From the NCBI GenBank assembly GCA_964036195.1, contig OZ038454.1, positions 19,950,315 through 20,014,314 of the forward strand: 64,000 nt of DNA, written 5' to 3'. The position numbers and the translations under genes are program-made. Below the pieces are notes generated by a model that was given only the letters and a program-made list of their open reading frames with translations, was not told the DNA's origin and did not search any database. The stretch is from Sphaerolaimus hirsutus (lineage: Eukaryota; Nematoda; Chromadorea; Monhysterida; Sphaerolaimidae). Positions 34,771 to 46,988 of the stretch are shown in pieces. How positions within the stretch are numbered: position 1 is the stretch's first letter; each line of letters starts with the position of its first letter.

Positions 34771-35852
34771 TTTAAGCGCTAACAAAGCATTTGCCCGCTT
34801 ATTGTAAATATTTGCTTGTTTGGAAGTGAGCGTGAATGGGTGCCAGCCATGTGGCGAGGCAATGTGGTTTTAGCTAGACCCAGCGATCTAGCTGTTGCTA
34901 TAATAGTCGGCACACTGGCCAAACACGAAACCAAGTCTAGAATGTATTTTCAGCTAAATCAATTTGCTGCGGCGCCTGCATCCAGCTGTGAATCTCCCCG
35001 CGCCCCATCACTTCTATTTACGCCGCGCGATTTCTATAAAATATCGTATCTACCTATTTGAGTACCTAATATAAATGGCATTTCTGGCATTTCGTATTTT
35101 ACTAATTCATTGTTCAAGCGCTTTCCAGTTACTCAAATATTTTCTGGAAACACTGAAGCATAGGCAATGTCCAAAGGTCTAGTCAAATATTGTGATTCTG
35201 GTAAATTAGGTAGCGTAGGTAAATTGTAAATACCTAGGCAGAACAGACCGTATCAATAACTACATTTTTAAATGTCATGCCCATTTATAAGGTCGGCCGA
35301 CATTTTCCTGTGTTTGCCTTTGCTTATCACATATTATCATTTACATAAGTGCGCAAACATTCATGATAAAACAGTAAATTGACTACCGATTTTGTGGGAA
35401 TGGTATAGATTATTCTTCCGTGTTTTCCAGTGTGGTCGATTGTAAAAAGACTTTTATCTTGCGTTTTATTGTTTTCCTATTTATTAAGTTACCGTGAGGC
35501 GAGCGTGAATGATGGAGTAAAATAAAGCGATGGCGCGAAACATTTTTATAACGATAGCAGTGTATGCCGCAAACTTTTTACCAGCTGGAATCTTCTCCCA
35601 GGCTATTTGATTCATTGTAAACACTCTAAAATCTCCAAGAATTTTTTATTTTTGAAAATATAAAGACTTACAAATTTTTTTAAATTGATATTTTTCAGGT
35701 TTTTTCCGGAGAGAGTGATTATATTTTATTTTTGCAAGACTTTTAGAAAGATTAGAAGATACAAAAAAGAAGTTTTTTAAAATTTTTTGCGGACTTTACC
35801 GAAAGATTTCATCATAGATATTTCCTTTTTGAGAGAGGTTCTGTGATAATAT

Positions 35853-36199
35853 TCACCGTATGTCCTCGAATTATATCCTGGTATTTTTTCGCCAGAAATT
35901 TTTTGAAACCCCAGTACTAAATCGTTGTTTCTAGTGTACACAGACGTCGAAAAATGCAACAAAACTGCCATTTATAAGACTGTATAGACTGACGGTATAA
36001 ACCCTGTTCTAACATAACACAGTCATTGTTGTTCACGTGTTCTGTGTTTCCCGGAGCGTTTGTCATCTACGTTCTCTATACACTGAAATGGGGGGGGGTA
36101 TTTCGAGGGGGGGTCATAAGTTCATATTGTCCATTTTGAGGGGGGTATTTCGAGGGGGGGGGGGTATTTCGAGGGGAGGTATTTCGAGGAAATACGGTA
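35853..36199. mobile_element. TACCGTATTTC-family element
   Basis: Left end CACCGTATGTCCTCGAA, right end TTTCGAGGAAATACGGTA. G-rich right half with repeated GGGGGGTATTTCGAGG. Confidence 0.65.
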
Positions 36200-36239
36200 G
36201 TTATTTTTTCTTTAAAAATCCCGCTTTTTGAATGATAAT

Positions 36240-36689
36240 TACCGTATTTCTTCGAAATACCCCCCGGGGGTGATTGTTTCATAGTGGTCCCGAGAGGGGG
36301 GGGGGTTAAACGAGGGGGGGTATTTCGAGGGGGGGGGTTATTATTTCACAAGAAAATTTTTGAAAACCAAGTACGAAATTGTCGTCTGAAACGTACGCAG
36401 ACGTCGAAAAATGCAACAAAAACCGCCATTTATAAGGTTCTGTAGACTAATATTAGTACGTAGATGGTATAAACACTGTTCTAACATGATTGCGACATTG
36501 TTTTAACGTGTGTTCTGCCCTACGCAGAACACAAACTGCAGTATTTGTCATGTACGTTCTCTTTACACTCAATTTGGTGGGGGTATTTCGAGGGGGGGTG
36601 ATTGTTTCATAGTGGTCTCGAGAGGGGGGGGGGTCAAACGAGGGGGGGGGGTATTTCAAGGGGGGGGGGTATTTCGAGGAAATACGGTA
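36240..36689. mobile_element. TACCGTATTTC-family element
   Basis: Ends TACCGTATTTCTTCGAAATA and TATTTCGAGGAAATACGGTA with G-runs of 7-9. It starts only 40 bp after the preceding copy. Confidence 0.7.
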
Positions 36690-36945
36690 ATCGTAAATAT
36701 ATCGCACTGTTATCAGTACCGTCCTCATGCCAGACAGGGGAGTTTCTGAATGGGAAATTCTTCCCCACGTCTCTGCACAGGCGGCTATTATTTGAGGGGA
36801 TTCATTCATGGGTGCTTTTTATTTTTGACGTTATAAAATTGTGTTTATTATAAGTACCATCTTGTGTTCTGATTCCAGCTTGGATGATAACCGCTGTAAA
36901 TATTTAACAGCTATCTACTTTGAGCTAATTTAGGCGGGACAAAAA

Positions 36946-39900
36946 ATGGCCGTCGCGTCGTTGAGGCTATCTTTGCGGCAAGGTAACTTTCACTTTTCAC
37001 GTTTAAATCTACGCACATAGGTATTTATTTCTGAATTGGCGAAATTGATGAGCACATAAATACTGCATAAAATTATCATCGGCTTGAAGCATTCCACTAA
37101 GAAATCACTGTACAATAAACCAGTTGTTAAAATACTTGTATTTTTGGAAAACGTAAACGTAACCATAAGCATAAATACCCGGGTATTTCTAGTAAACGTA
37201 AATACGTTTTCGCAACTCTCCAAACCAATCCCCCCAGGCCCATCTATACACTTGAGCCGACTCTACTCGAGCAGCACGGACGAGTGGCTGCGCACGATGG
37301 AGCCGAGCTCGCCCGCGGTGCACACCCAGTTGCCCGGGCCCACCACCATCCAGGAGAGAAAGAAATTGGCCGCTCATCAGAATGTCACGCAGGTGAGTTT
37401 TTGTGTGGTTTTGATCAATCGGTAAAGTTAGCCTGACGTTTTTCTTAAATACCTATGTAAATGAGTGGATCACCGGTAACCAATCAGTGGCTGAAAAATG
37501 AATGAACGATGGCTTTTATCAGCGTGTACCCCCATGTTCCATAATCGATAAATCAATAAGAATTCACTTCAAGCTGCTGGATCTATCAGCTAGCAAAGGT
37601 GTAGTATTTAGTACCTTTGGGTAGTCCCAACCCAAGCCGTGCTAAGTGTAAAGTCAAGTGTCAAATGTCATGCAAAATGTCAATAAAAATAAAGAAAAAT
37701 TTTTATTACTGAACTTAGCTTGACAATCAACACTTTGTCAAACACTATGCATGAAAATTGAAAAATTTGTATTACATTTGTCATGACATTTGACACTCGA
37801 CTTTACACTTGAAACGGCTTGGGACTGGCACCTGTGGCGTTTATCTGCTACTAGTTGTTACATTCTACCTCATGTAACTCATCTACAAAACAGTGCTATT
37901 CACTGACACCTCAACTCACACAGGTGGCTCACTTCGTCGACTATGGCAAGTCGATCGGCAACTACATGGTCGACGTAGATGGCAACAAGCTGCTCGACTG
38001 TTTCACGCAAATATCATCGCTGCCACTCGGCTACAATCACCCCGCATTGAGAGAGGCTGTTCTGAAGGAAGAGAATATTGTGAGGTTTTATGGTGCAGGT
38101 GGTGCCTAGTGATGTAAAAGCACTGAGGCACCAGTGCCTTGCTGCGCGGCCTTGAAGGGCACCCTGAAATGCAGTGGTGTGCCTTTCAATTTTCAGAGGT
38201 GTCCTCTGGATACAGTCCTGGATACTGGATGTTTTTCAAGGTGCTAGCACTGAGGGAGGACAAAAAAGTCTTCAACCATAAAAATCACTTAAGAATTCAC
38301 CGAAATGTGCAGTTCAGAAAGTTCAGCGATAAAGAAGCTCCCCCCATTACATAAGATAAGAATACCCAATAAAAACTTATAGCCTACCTATGCTGGCATC
38401 AGCAAACTGCGGATGCCCCTCAGAATGGCACTGGTGCAAGTGCGGTGCGGTGTGGTGCAATTATTTCCCAGTGCCCCAGTATCAGTTTTTATGGATGACA
38501 TCAGTGCTGTTGCGGTGACCGAGGTGCCACATTTCCTAGTGTTTTACATCACTAGTGTTGCCATGTTGAAATGTTTGCATTATTATAATTATCTTTCAAT
38601 CTGATAAACTGGCATGGGTCATTTTTACAGGTGAATTTGATAAATCGACCAGCCATGTCCAGTTTCCCCATGGCAAACATCAACGAAATATTGGATAATT
38701 CACTTCTGAAGGTAAATAAATGGATAAATCTAATGGCTTCCATGGAATTTCACATAAAAATCCCTCATTTACATTATCCAGGTAGCCCCAAAAGGACTGT
38801 CCAAGGTGCAAACAATGATGTGTGGCACATGTTCAAATGAAAATGCTTTGAAAATGGCCTTCATGCACTTGGCCGTGAGTTTCAAATTAAGACACCAACA
38901 CTGACCACAAAATATCACAAGAATGATAATCAATTGACCACAGACCAAGCTGCGCAATTTTGCGGCACCCACAGAAGAAGATTTGACCAGCTGCATGTGC
39001 AATGCACCATCAGGCACCCCAGATTTTGCCATCCTGTCATTTTGGGGCTGTTTCCATGGCAGATCACTGGGTGTTTTGTCAGCAACTAGATCAAAAGCCA
39101 TTCACAAGGTGGATGTCCCTGCATTTGATTGGCCAGTTGCCAATTTTCCCAGATATAAGTACCCATTGAGAAAGCATGCTGAGTACAATAAGAGGCAGGA
39201 TGAAGTGTGCTTGCAGGAGGTGTGGTGGGTCGGAATATTTCTGAGGGTTGAGTATTTATAGATGCAAGTCACTTAAGAATTTTGATAGGTAACTGTTGAC
39301 ACAATACTTTTAATGTAAACACCTTTTTCAGTTTTTTTGCGAGACCAACCCTTGCTATCAAATATTTTTCTACGCCAGAAAAAAACACACAGGTGAGGAA
39401 TATAATTTCTGAGAGAGCCACTCAAGGCAAGAGCCAAATGGCTGCACTGCTAGTTGAACCTGTCCAAGCTGAAGGTGGTGACCACCATGCATCTGCTGAC
39501 TTTTTCATAAAGCTTCAGAAAGTCTGCAAGGAAAATGACATTGTCTTTATTGTGGATGAGGTCCAGACTGGTGCATGTATTTCTGGGAAATGGTGGGCTC
39601 ATGAACATTGGAATTTGCCACATCCACCTGACATGGTCACTTTTGCCAAGAAAATGATCAGTTCTGGATTTTATCATGGTGACCATCTAACAGTTAATGA
39701 GGTAAGTGTAAACTGGAGTTACTCAAAAGTGTGAATATCACAGTGGTAAGTATAATAGGTATCTGTGCCTGCTTGCAGTTTATTTCAAGAAACCCACCTC
39801 CCATTTTCAAAAAACACTGGTGATTGGCTTAGTTGCCTAGATGGATTTTTTTCTGTCACGGAGCACACTGTCTCTGTTTGACACTTGAAAATGGCATGCA

Positions 39901-40650
39901 TATATTCACAAAAAACTGCAAGGAATGGTTCTTTTGCAGCCTTATCGCATTTACAACACATGGATGGGTGACAACCACAAGCTGATATTGACCGAAGCTT
40001 TTGTTGGTGTTGCACTGAAAGAACAATTGGCAGAAAAGGCAGCAAAAGTGGGTAAAATGCTCACATCTGGACTGGAACAAATTGCGGTCAGTTTTGGCTT
40101 TAAACAACACTATTTTTAGAGATCTGAGCAAAACTCTCCAAAAAAACCCTGGAGAAACATAAAGTATAAGATTGTTCAATATTTTCAATGATTTACAAAA
40201 CACAAATCCCCAAAAAAATTTTTGGAAATCTAACCCCACCAAAAAGAACTACCTAAACACAACAAAATACCACAAATAAAACGATAACAAAAACCCCTTC
40301 AAGGCATCCTACCCCGACCGCCTCAGCAACGCGCGCGGCGTGGGCACGTTCGCTGCCATAGATTGCAAACGTGGACCAGGCGCCAGTCCCAAACCTTGTA
40401 AAGTGCTCTGTAAAATGTCAAATGTCATGCATTTTACATGACTTTGACATTTGACATTTTACAGGGCGCTTTACAGTGTCCGGGACTGCCCCCTGATGAC
40501 AGAGGCAAAATACTAGCGAATGCACTCAAACTTGGCTTGCATATGGGCGGGTGCGGCGAGAACGCTATCAGGTTCAGACCGTCATTGGTTTTCTTTGAGA
40601 GGCATTGCGAACAAGCGCTGGAGATTTTTGAGAATGCTGTCAAAGAGTGA
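36946..40650 (+). CDS. 4-aminobutyrate aminotransferase, mitochondrial (GABA transaminase)
   Basis: Exons: 36946-36982, 37238-37392, 37924-38079, 38631-38711, 38782-38874, 38944-39219, 39393-39701, 39940-40086, 40304-~40396 and ~40478-40650. About 500 aa, normal for the family. It converts GABA and 2-oxoglutarate to succinate semialdehyde and glutamate using PLP. Exon 1 gives a basic, Ser-rich presequence ([12 protein letters not shown]) typical of mitochondrial import. Later exons show [14 protein letters not shown], the PLP phosphate-binding [50 protein letters not shown], the cofactor-binding IVDEVQTG, the Schiff-base lysine region [16 protein letters not shown] and [13 protein letters not shown]. 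The first eight junctions are phase-consistent. The last intron is filled by a MITE and its exact borders are unclear; the paired coordinates given use the phase-0 donor AAA|GTGCTC. Confidence 0.9.
37620..37828. mobile_element. CCCTGTAAA-related MITE in GABA transaminase intron 2
   Basis: Left end AGTCCCAACCCAAGCCGTG, right end CGGCTTGGGACTGGC, with TGTCAAATGTCATGC motifs in both arms. A CGGCTTGGGACTG subfamily also seen at 60144-60303. Confidence 0.65.
38100..38630 (+). other. GABA transaminase intron 3
   Basis: The intron between 38079 and 38631 contains GGTGCC/AGTGCC-rich sequence forming weak inverted repeats (about 38100-38545), probably another decayed element. No coding signal. Confidence 0.4.
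40384..40488. mobile_element. CCCTGTAAA-family MITE filling the last GABA transaminase intron
   Basis: CAGTCCCAAACCTTGTAAAG on the left, TTTTACAGGGCGCTTTACAG then GGGACTG on the right, 105 bp in all. It sits directly between the coding stretches ending near IDCKRGP and starting PDDRGKIL. There is no room for another intron, so the spliced-out sequence must be largely this element. Confidence 0.75.
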
Positions 40651-42303
40651 TTTTTATTTTATTTGAAATTATTCGTATTTTATTTTACCTATTTACATTA
40701 TAGAATTTACTCGCTAGAATTTACCTGAATATGTGATATAAGATTAGGAAATAATTAGTACATCAGTATTTTTGTGGATATCCGGAACGAGCTCTTTAGC
40801 CTACCTATTTATATTGATGTGTATGCTATATTTTAAATTTACCAACCGGGTGTCGATATTCCAGTTTTTTTTCTATACCATATCGATATTTACAAGGGGC
40901 ACGCGATACCTTTAAATGAAAACGCATTTGAAGTTTTGACGCCTTCTCACACACCGCGCTTTACAAAGATGAAAAACAGGTGCAGGGGACAAAAAAAACG
41001 TTTGCGAGACGGCAAGACGCAAACAAGTAACGCGCTTCCGCGTGCCGGCATTTACTTTCCTCAATTACGTTCTAAACAATTGAATTCGTGCACTGGAGCC
41101 GTTGTGAGTTGTGTTCGACTGTCACTCTCTAATGCGCCTGCCTATCAAGGTGGACTGAGACCGAAAAAGTAACAACTCCAGCACAAAGATGCCCGTTTTA
41201 GCGGCCACTTTTTTCTTGCATTCACTTGCCCAGACTAATTTGAAAATTTTACTGCGCGCGTTTCCGGAGGAAACACTCGTTTCAAAATGCGGAATTTATT
41301 CAATAAACTTATCGATGCTGTGCCAGGATTTGCGAATTTCTCCAACGAAACTCATTCTTTCGAACGTTTAGTAGCGTGGTCGTATTTGTGACCTAAATAT
41401 TTTACAATAAAGTTATATCAATGCCCCAGGCCGGACAATGCAGACACGTTATAGTAAGAATCATGTCCGTAAAATCGCAAATACGAGTGTTTCCACTACA
41501 TCGGAAAATGGACAATATTCATTTCGCTTTGTCTCTTTGATCTTCCGCTTTGATCTGCGCTAAAATTTGAATTTGCATTTACCTTCCTCGCAGGTTGTTG
41601 TCGCGTTTTATCGGCGGCCGATTTTTGTTTATACGTCGTTGCAGTTCGTTTTCGATTTTTGGCTGGCCGCACCGATGCATGGCATGTTTCGAAAGTCTGA
41701 GGTTGGTATCTGGTTTATTTTGGGTCTTTGTGCTGTCTGACAGGCCAGCGGGTAATTTTGATGTTGTTTGTGACCGTTTCTTTTGAGTTGTGTGTGGTTT
41801 TCCAGGGCCATCAAATTTGAAAAGAAATATACCCCAATGAAATTTTTGACTTGAAATTGCGCAACTGCATGAAAAATTGCAAAATCCCTACTGAACAACA
41901 ATTAAATTTTTTTGCTGGTGTCTTTAAAAAATGATTTCGATGTCAATTTCTGCATGCTAGCATGTTGTAGTTGGATGGGCAGTCCTACACCACAAAATGA
42001 TGAGGTGCCAATCAACTGTTGGAAAAGTTGTGCTCCAATAGTGGTACTTTAGTGGCCTCTTGTAGAGGCCACTGAAACACTGCAACATTTTGCAAGGATG
42101 TCTCAATAACTGATGAAACGTTCTCTCACAGGTTTAAGATAATCCTGGGTGTCAATAGATTTTACCAAAAGATGTTTAGGTGAAACTGAAGCCCATAATG
42201 GTTTTCAAAAAAATTTTGGGGCACGGAAGATCATAATTTTTAACAAAAATCCAAGACATTTTCAAAATGAGCCAATTTCACACTTGAACACACTTCACTT
42301 AAC

Positions 42304-42942
42304 TAGGGTTGGCCGATGTTTTTAAAACGTTTTTGTTTTTAATTTTAAAACACGATTTCCGAAACGTTTTAAAAGCTGAAATTTTTAGTGCTAAGCACAA
42401 GGTATTTTGCAAAATTTTTGCGCGCAAGCACGGAATTTCACGCACAAATTGACATTGATGGTTGTTTTCATTGATTTTGTGGCATTTTTAGTATCAAATC
42501 ATCATTTCTATGTGCTACCATTGGTTAATAAATCGTCATATGTTGCTGTAACAACCTCCTTTTATTAACTTGTTTGATCAGTATTCCATGCCAAACTGTC
42601 AAACTTGAAGTCATAAACATTTTGACACAAATCACTACTTATAATGTTATCCTTTATCCTTATATCTGCTATCCTAAAACGTTTTATTTTATTTTAAACA
42701 TTCTTAAAAAAACGTTTTAAAAAGCTCCCAGATATGGCCTTGTGACAACATATATAGGTATATCAGACCAAACCAATGAAAACAATCACCTGTGTTAAAT
42801 TGTGTGTGAAATTGCGAGCTTGTGTGCAAAAATTTTGCAAAATACCTAGTGCTTAGTACAAAAAATTTCGGTCAATGTTTAAACAAAAACGTTTTGGACC
42901 TTGTGTTAAAAAAAACATTTTAAAAAAATCGGCCAACCCTAG
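42304..42942. mobile_element. hAT-like element, TAGGGTTGG ends
   Basis: Begins TAGGGTTGGCCGATGTTTTTAA and ends CGGCCAACCCTA in inverted orientation, with AAAACGTTTTAAAA tracts. Interior matches the copies at 46305 and 47571. No clear target duplication. No transposase. Confidence 0.7.
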
Positions 42943-43014
42943 ACGTGAAGTGAATATTTTTGACATAAATCAACACATAATGCAATCCCAGCCTCCACTG
43001 CATTCTGTGGCGAT

Positions 43015-43806
43015 GTGAGATCAGTACGTTCAAAAAACAACCTAATTTTGTGCTTTTTTCATATGGGTAAAGGTACTGATCTACATCTAATGAATTTTTG
43101 CTTTTAAAGGTACCGATCTACATGTTATTACCATTTTGTTCCTTTAAAATGTACTGTACTACAAAAAATACAATTGACTAAATTTGATATAGCTAGTGTT
43201 GTGTATACACAATGATTATACGCATGCATGTGGATACCCAACAATATGCCAAACATACCCATACCCAAAATTCCCATACCCGATACCCATGTATGGGTAT
43301 TGCATACTCCAAACTTTCAATTGCGATTATCTCAAAATCGATTTTTTTGTAGATCGGTACTTTTAAGCCGGAATAACAGCTCAGCTGCGTTTGACGTGAA
43401 ATGATGACGTCGTAAAATTGATTACATCAAAATAGACAGGTACAGCGTTGAAATTTCAGAATTTGATAGTTCTAGTAATTGTGTGTAATGTCCTAAAAAA
43501 ATTAACAAAATAATTATTATTTAATAAGTTATAAATTTTACGTCAAAATTTTCACATTCTATGTCAACATTTCACGTCAAACATTTTACGTGACCAAAAA
43601 ATTTTGACGTTAAATTAATAACTACTTAAATAATGATTATTGATAAATTTTTTTGGGACATTACACACAATTACTAGAACTATCTAATTCTGAAATTTAA
43701 ATGATGTACCTTTGTCTATTTTGATGTAATCAATTTTACGGCGTCATTATTTCACGTCAAACGCCGCTGAGCTGTAATTCCGGCTTTAGAAGCACACCCT
43801 TCATAT
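43015..43806. mobile_element. Truncated second copy of the TACCGATCTAC element, interrupted
   Basis: Matches the right half of 34081-34770, including the TACCCATGTATGGGTA palindrome and the terminal AGAAGCACACCCTTCATAT. A 420-bp element is inserted inside the right end at 43366. Confidence 0.75.
43366..43785. mobile_element. PIF/Harbinger-like MITE with TTA target duplication
   Basis: Perfect boundaries: AGCCGGAATAACAGCTCAGC at the left, inverse at the right. TTA is duplicated at 43363-43365 and 43786-43788. Removing element plus one TTA restores the host repeat seen intact at 34770. Arms of about 190 bp are inverted throughout, so the whole element is one hairpin. The 3-bp TWA-type duplication is typical of PIF/Harbinger. 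Confidence 0.85.
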
Positions 43807-43992
43807 GTTGGCACCTGCATATGTTGTAGCTAATAATATTTAAAAGAGATTATTATTACATATTATTTTTATTAAAATTAGATTTTTCACAATCATCCCA
43901 AATGGGGGTATAGTGAAGACGTATGTGTATGTCTAGTGTCAGACGATGTATTGTTATGTCCATTGTGGTCATGTTATGACTGTGGAGTCATG

Positions 43993-44472
43993 TAGGGGTC
44001 TCCTAGGGGGGGCTGGGGGAGGGGGGCTGCCCCCCCCCAAATCGGCCAGCTATCTATCTATCCCGGAGGCCGCTCAGCTATCTATCTATCCCGAGGCAAA
44101 TTTTTTGGCTACTACCCCAAAAGACCCCCCAAATCCCGCAGCTATCTATCTATCTGGAGTGGTTTTTGAGAAATGTTGCCCAAATTTTCGCTCAAAATCA
44201 CTGATTTTCGCACCTTTTTATAGTTTTCACATTCAAGATCGTGCTTTCCGGCTATATACATAGTTATATACCTATTTTTAGCCATTTTTAACGTAATTTT
44301 AACTACTTTTAACTGATTATTAGCGATTTTTCCCCTTTCTGCCTTCTTAACCTTGAAAAAGCCTATATATTGTGCCCACGCCAGCCCCCCCCCCCCCCAG
44401 CCCTATCTATCCCTCCGGAAGAGCGATTTGCTATCTATCCAGCCCCCGCGAGGGCCAAAATCTTGGAGACCC
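43993..44472. mobile_element. GGGTCTCC-family element with ~11-bp target duplication
   Basis: GGGTCTCC at the left and GGAGACCC at the right, flanked by GTGGAGTCATG on both sides (43982-43992, 44473-44483). Contains GCTATCTATCTATCC repeats and C/G-runs. Superfamily unknown. Partial relatives at 19740, 59674 and 62640. Confidence 0.7.
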
Positions 44473-44568
44473 GTGGAGTCATGGGATAAGCAGTGATTTC
44501 TTTCAAAAACTCCATTTTTATGTCAACTGATTATGTATATCAGCTTTTATAGACCGTTTATGACAAAG

Positions 44569-44999
44569 CAGGGCCGTATCCAGGGGGGGGCGGGGGGGGC
44601 TGCAGCCCCCCCCTCCTGGGGTGAGACCAGAAAGTGGCCGCAAAATGCCATTTTTTCAACGTCAGCGTAAAAGTTTTTTGCGCGCAAGCGCGCATTTTTC
44701 GCCAGACATCATGTATTATCGGCAGATTTGCTCCCTGTGGCCGAAATCATTAAAAATATACTCGATTATGTGCTGTTTGCTCTATTTGTATGTATATTTA
44801 CATACATAGACAGCGTTCCATGGCGCTGGCGCCAACGCCAATGGCGCCATGGCGCTGCGCCTACTAGTGGCGCCAGCGCCATGGCGCCATTCCGCCACTC
44901 TGTACGTAAAATTTTAGGGGGGGGGGCTGAGCCCCCCCCGCTCGCCGGCCTCCGTAAACAAGCAGCCCCCCCCGCTCAAAAATCCTGGATACGTCCCTG
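44569..44999. mobile_element. hAT-type MITE with 8-bp target duplication TGACAAAG
   Basis: CAGGGCCGTATCCAGG and the inverse CCTGGATACGTCCCTG form ends, with TGACAAAG duplicated at 44561-44568 and 45000-45007. The inside has a GGCGCCATGGCGC-rich palindrome and G/C homopolymers. End sequence and 8-bp duplication fit hAT. Confidence 0.85.
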
Positions 45000-46061
45000 T
45001 GACAAAGTGAAGTTCAGCATGGAATAGTGCTTAAATAAGGTTGCAAGAGAAGACTAATACACTGTCAGTGACACTGTAGAAGTATTTATGTGGGTGGATA
45101 TTTTGGCTTGGCTGAATATTTTATACTGACTATACTAGCATATCATGGTTATGTTTACACTGTGGCATTACAAAATGGAAGCTTTTACTCTAAAAATGCA
45201 TCAGAACCAAGTTAAAAAACCACCAATTGTACTGTGTATGCGAAATTGTGAGCTTGTGCACAAAAAATCCAAAATACCTAGTGCATGTCTACCAGAAATT
45301 TTGCCTTTTGATTTTTCGAAAAAATCTGTTTCCACCCTGTGATTTGAAAACACAAGTCATATTTTTTAAATCGGTTAAAAAACAAGTGCCATCCCTACCC
45401 ATAGGCCATAACCATATTCGAGAGCTTTAAAAAACGGTTTAAAAATACATATTTTCCATGTTTGCTGGCTATAAATTTATATGGCTTTTAGTTTGATCTG
45501 CAGAGGTGATTTTGAGGAACAGTAGGACTAACATTGACTGCAGTGATTAGAAAAGTCGAGCAGCTTGAAAAAAGTACTTTTTTCTAACCCTTATTCACGT
45601 TTTAGGCCCCGCTGCAAAACAAAAAAAAACAATTTTTATGTAAATATTTTTTTACAATGCAATGCAATTTTCTAAATACTTCGTTTCTCTCTTGTCAGCT
45701 AATTTTAATTTAAAATACATTTAAGCGTAATTGTATCACCCGAAACCCACACTTTAATGGACCAGTTGTTATCATACACATATCTACATGTGTTTGTGTG
45801 GCTGCTGTTTGCATGGAATGGTTAAATGGCCCATAACTGTATACAAACAGACGCCGCTGGTGCAGGTGGTCAGATGAAACCAATTTTGCATGCGAAATCC
45901 ATGCACATTGTTGCATGCAGCCTGCCAATTGTTATTCTACACATGCCTCGTTGAATGCTCCCATGCGTTTTGTGATAATGCGGCGGTGCAGTTTTGCAGG
46001 GAAACTGGTGGCTGCTTTGCTAGGTGGCGGCTTGTGTTTTATGTAACTGTTTTTGTCTTGA

Positions 46062-46304
46062 CTCTAGGGTTTAAATGGAATCCCAAATCCCGGAAAATTT
46101 CGGGATTTGGCAGTTCCGATCCTGAAACCCCGATCCCGAAATCCAAAAAATGGATTCCTGTCCCGAACATTTTCAAATCCGGCTCCGAAAAGTCAATCCC
46201 ATTTGAAATCTACTCGACTCTGTCGTTTTCTTTCCTTCTGCAACATCAAACCCAGCCCATCAAACTTCCCGCTGTCCGTTCCAGCAAACAAAGACCATCC
46301 CGAA
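46062..46304. repeat. AATCCCGAAATCCC-type degenerate repeat
   Basis: Repeats of ATCCCGA/CGGGAT, the same simple motif as at 54535-54910 but in the opposite orientation. It continues after 46997, interrupted by the hAT-like element. Confidence 0.5.
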
Positions 46305-46988
46305 TAGGGTTGGAAAAAAAACGTTTTTTTTTAACTCGATGTTTTTTTTTAAAAAAAAACGTTTTTTTTAAATAAAAAACGTTTTTTTTTAAAAGCTCCC
46401 AGATATGACCTTGTGTCAACATATATAGGTATATCAGACAGTGGCAATACTCTGTGATGTTAAATATGACCATATAATGTCTGTGGAGCCATGGGATAGC
46501 ATTATAAGTGGTGATTTGTGTCAAAAATATCCATTTTTCGTCGACATATCGTTCGTATATCACCTTATAGTCGAATGTTCGTGACTTCAGGTAAAGTTTG
46601 GCACGGAATAGTGATCAAACAAGGTTATAAAACGAGGTTGTTACTTTGGGAGTGAAGTTACACACTGTGGAGGTACATGGAAGCACATTACCTCAATATT
46701 ATATACTACAGCAACATATGACGGCTTATTAACCCATGGTAGCACATAGAAATGGATACTTTGATACTAAAAATGCCACAAAACCAATTAAAACAACCAC
46801 CAATGTCAATTTGTGTGTGAAATTGCGCGCTTGCGCGCAAAAATTTTGCAAAATACCTAGTGCTTAGTACTAAAAATTTCGGTCGATGTTTTTTTTTAAA
46901 AAAAAACATTTCGGACGTCATGTTTTTTTTAAAAAAAAAACGTTTTTTTTTAATAAAAAACGTTTAAAAAAAACATCGGCCAACCCTA
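46305..46988. mobile_element. hAT-like MITE with 8-bp target duplication ATCCCGAA
   Basis: TAGGGTTGG ... CCAACCCTA ends, flanked by ATCCCGAA at 46297-46304 and 46989-46996. Interior equals copies at 42304 and (inverted) 47571. Long AAAACGTTTTTTTTAA tracts near both ends. Confidence 0.85.

Larger units (their letters stand above)
30057..36945. other. Intergenic region between divergent lipocalin B and GABA transaminase
   Basis: No gene supported. Repeats are listed separately (31426-31523, 32906-33104, 33594-34000, 34081-34770, 35853-36199, 36240-36689). The rest is AT-rich unique sequence. It should contain the promoters of both flanking genes, which are transcribed away from each other. Confidence 0.5.
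43850..45400. mobile_element. Decayed hAT-like element split by two nested insertions
   Basis: Pieces at 43870-43992, 44484-44560 and 45008-45400 align in order with the uninterrupted copy at 53215-53856 (shared ATGGGGGTA, GTCAGACAATGTATTGTTATGT, GTGGAGTCATGGGATA, AAGTGAAGTTCAGCATGGA). The right end reads CAAGTGCCATCCCTA. Confidence 0.75.

Noticed and set aside
20500-36700. Regularly spaced short repeats that could suggest a CRISPR array
   Set aside because: Eukaryotic genes surround them and the repeats are inverted ends of dispersed transposons, without constant repeat-spacer structure.
40936-41371. Small ORFs after the GABA transaminase stop
   Set aside because: Short, unconserved by eye, no signal or domain.
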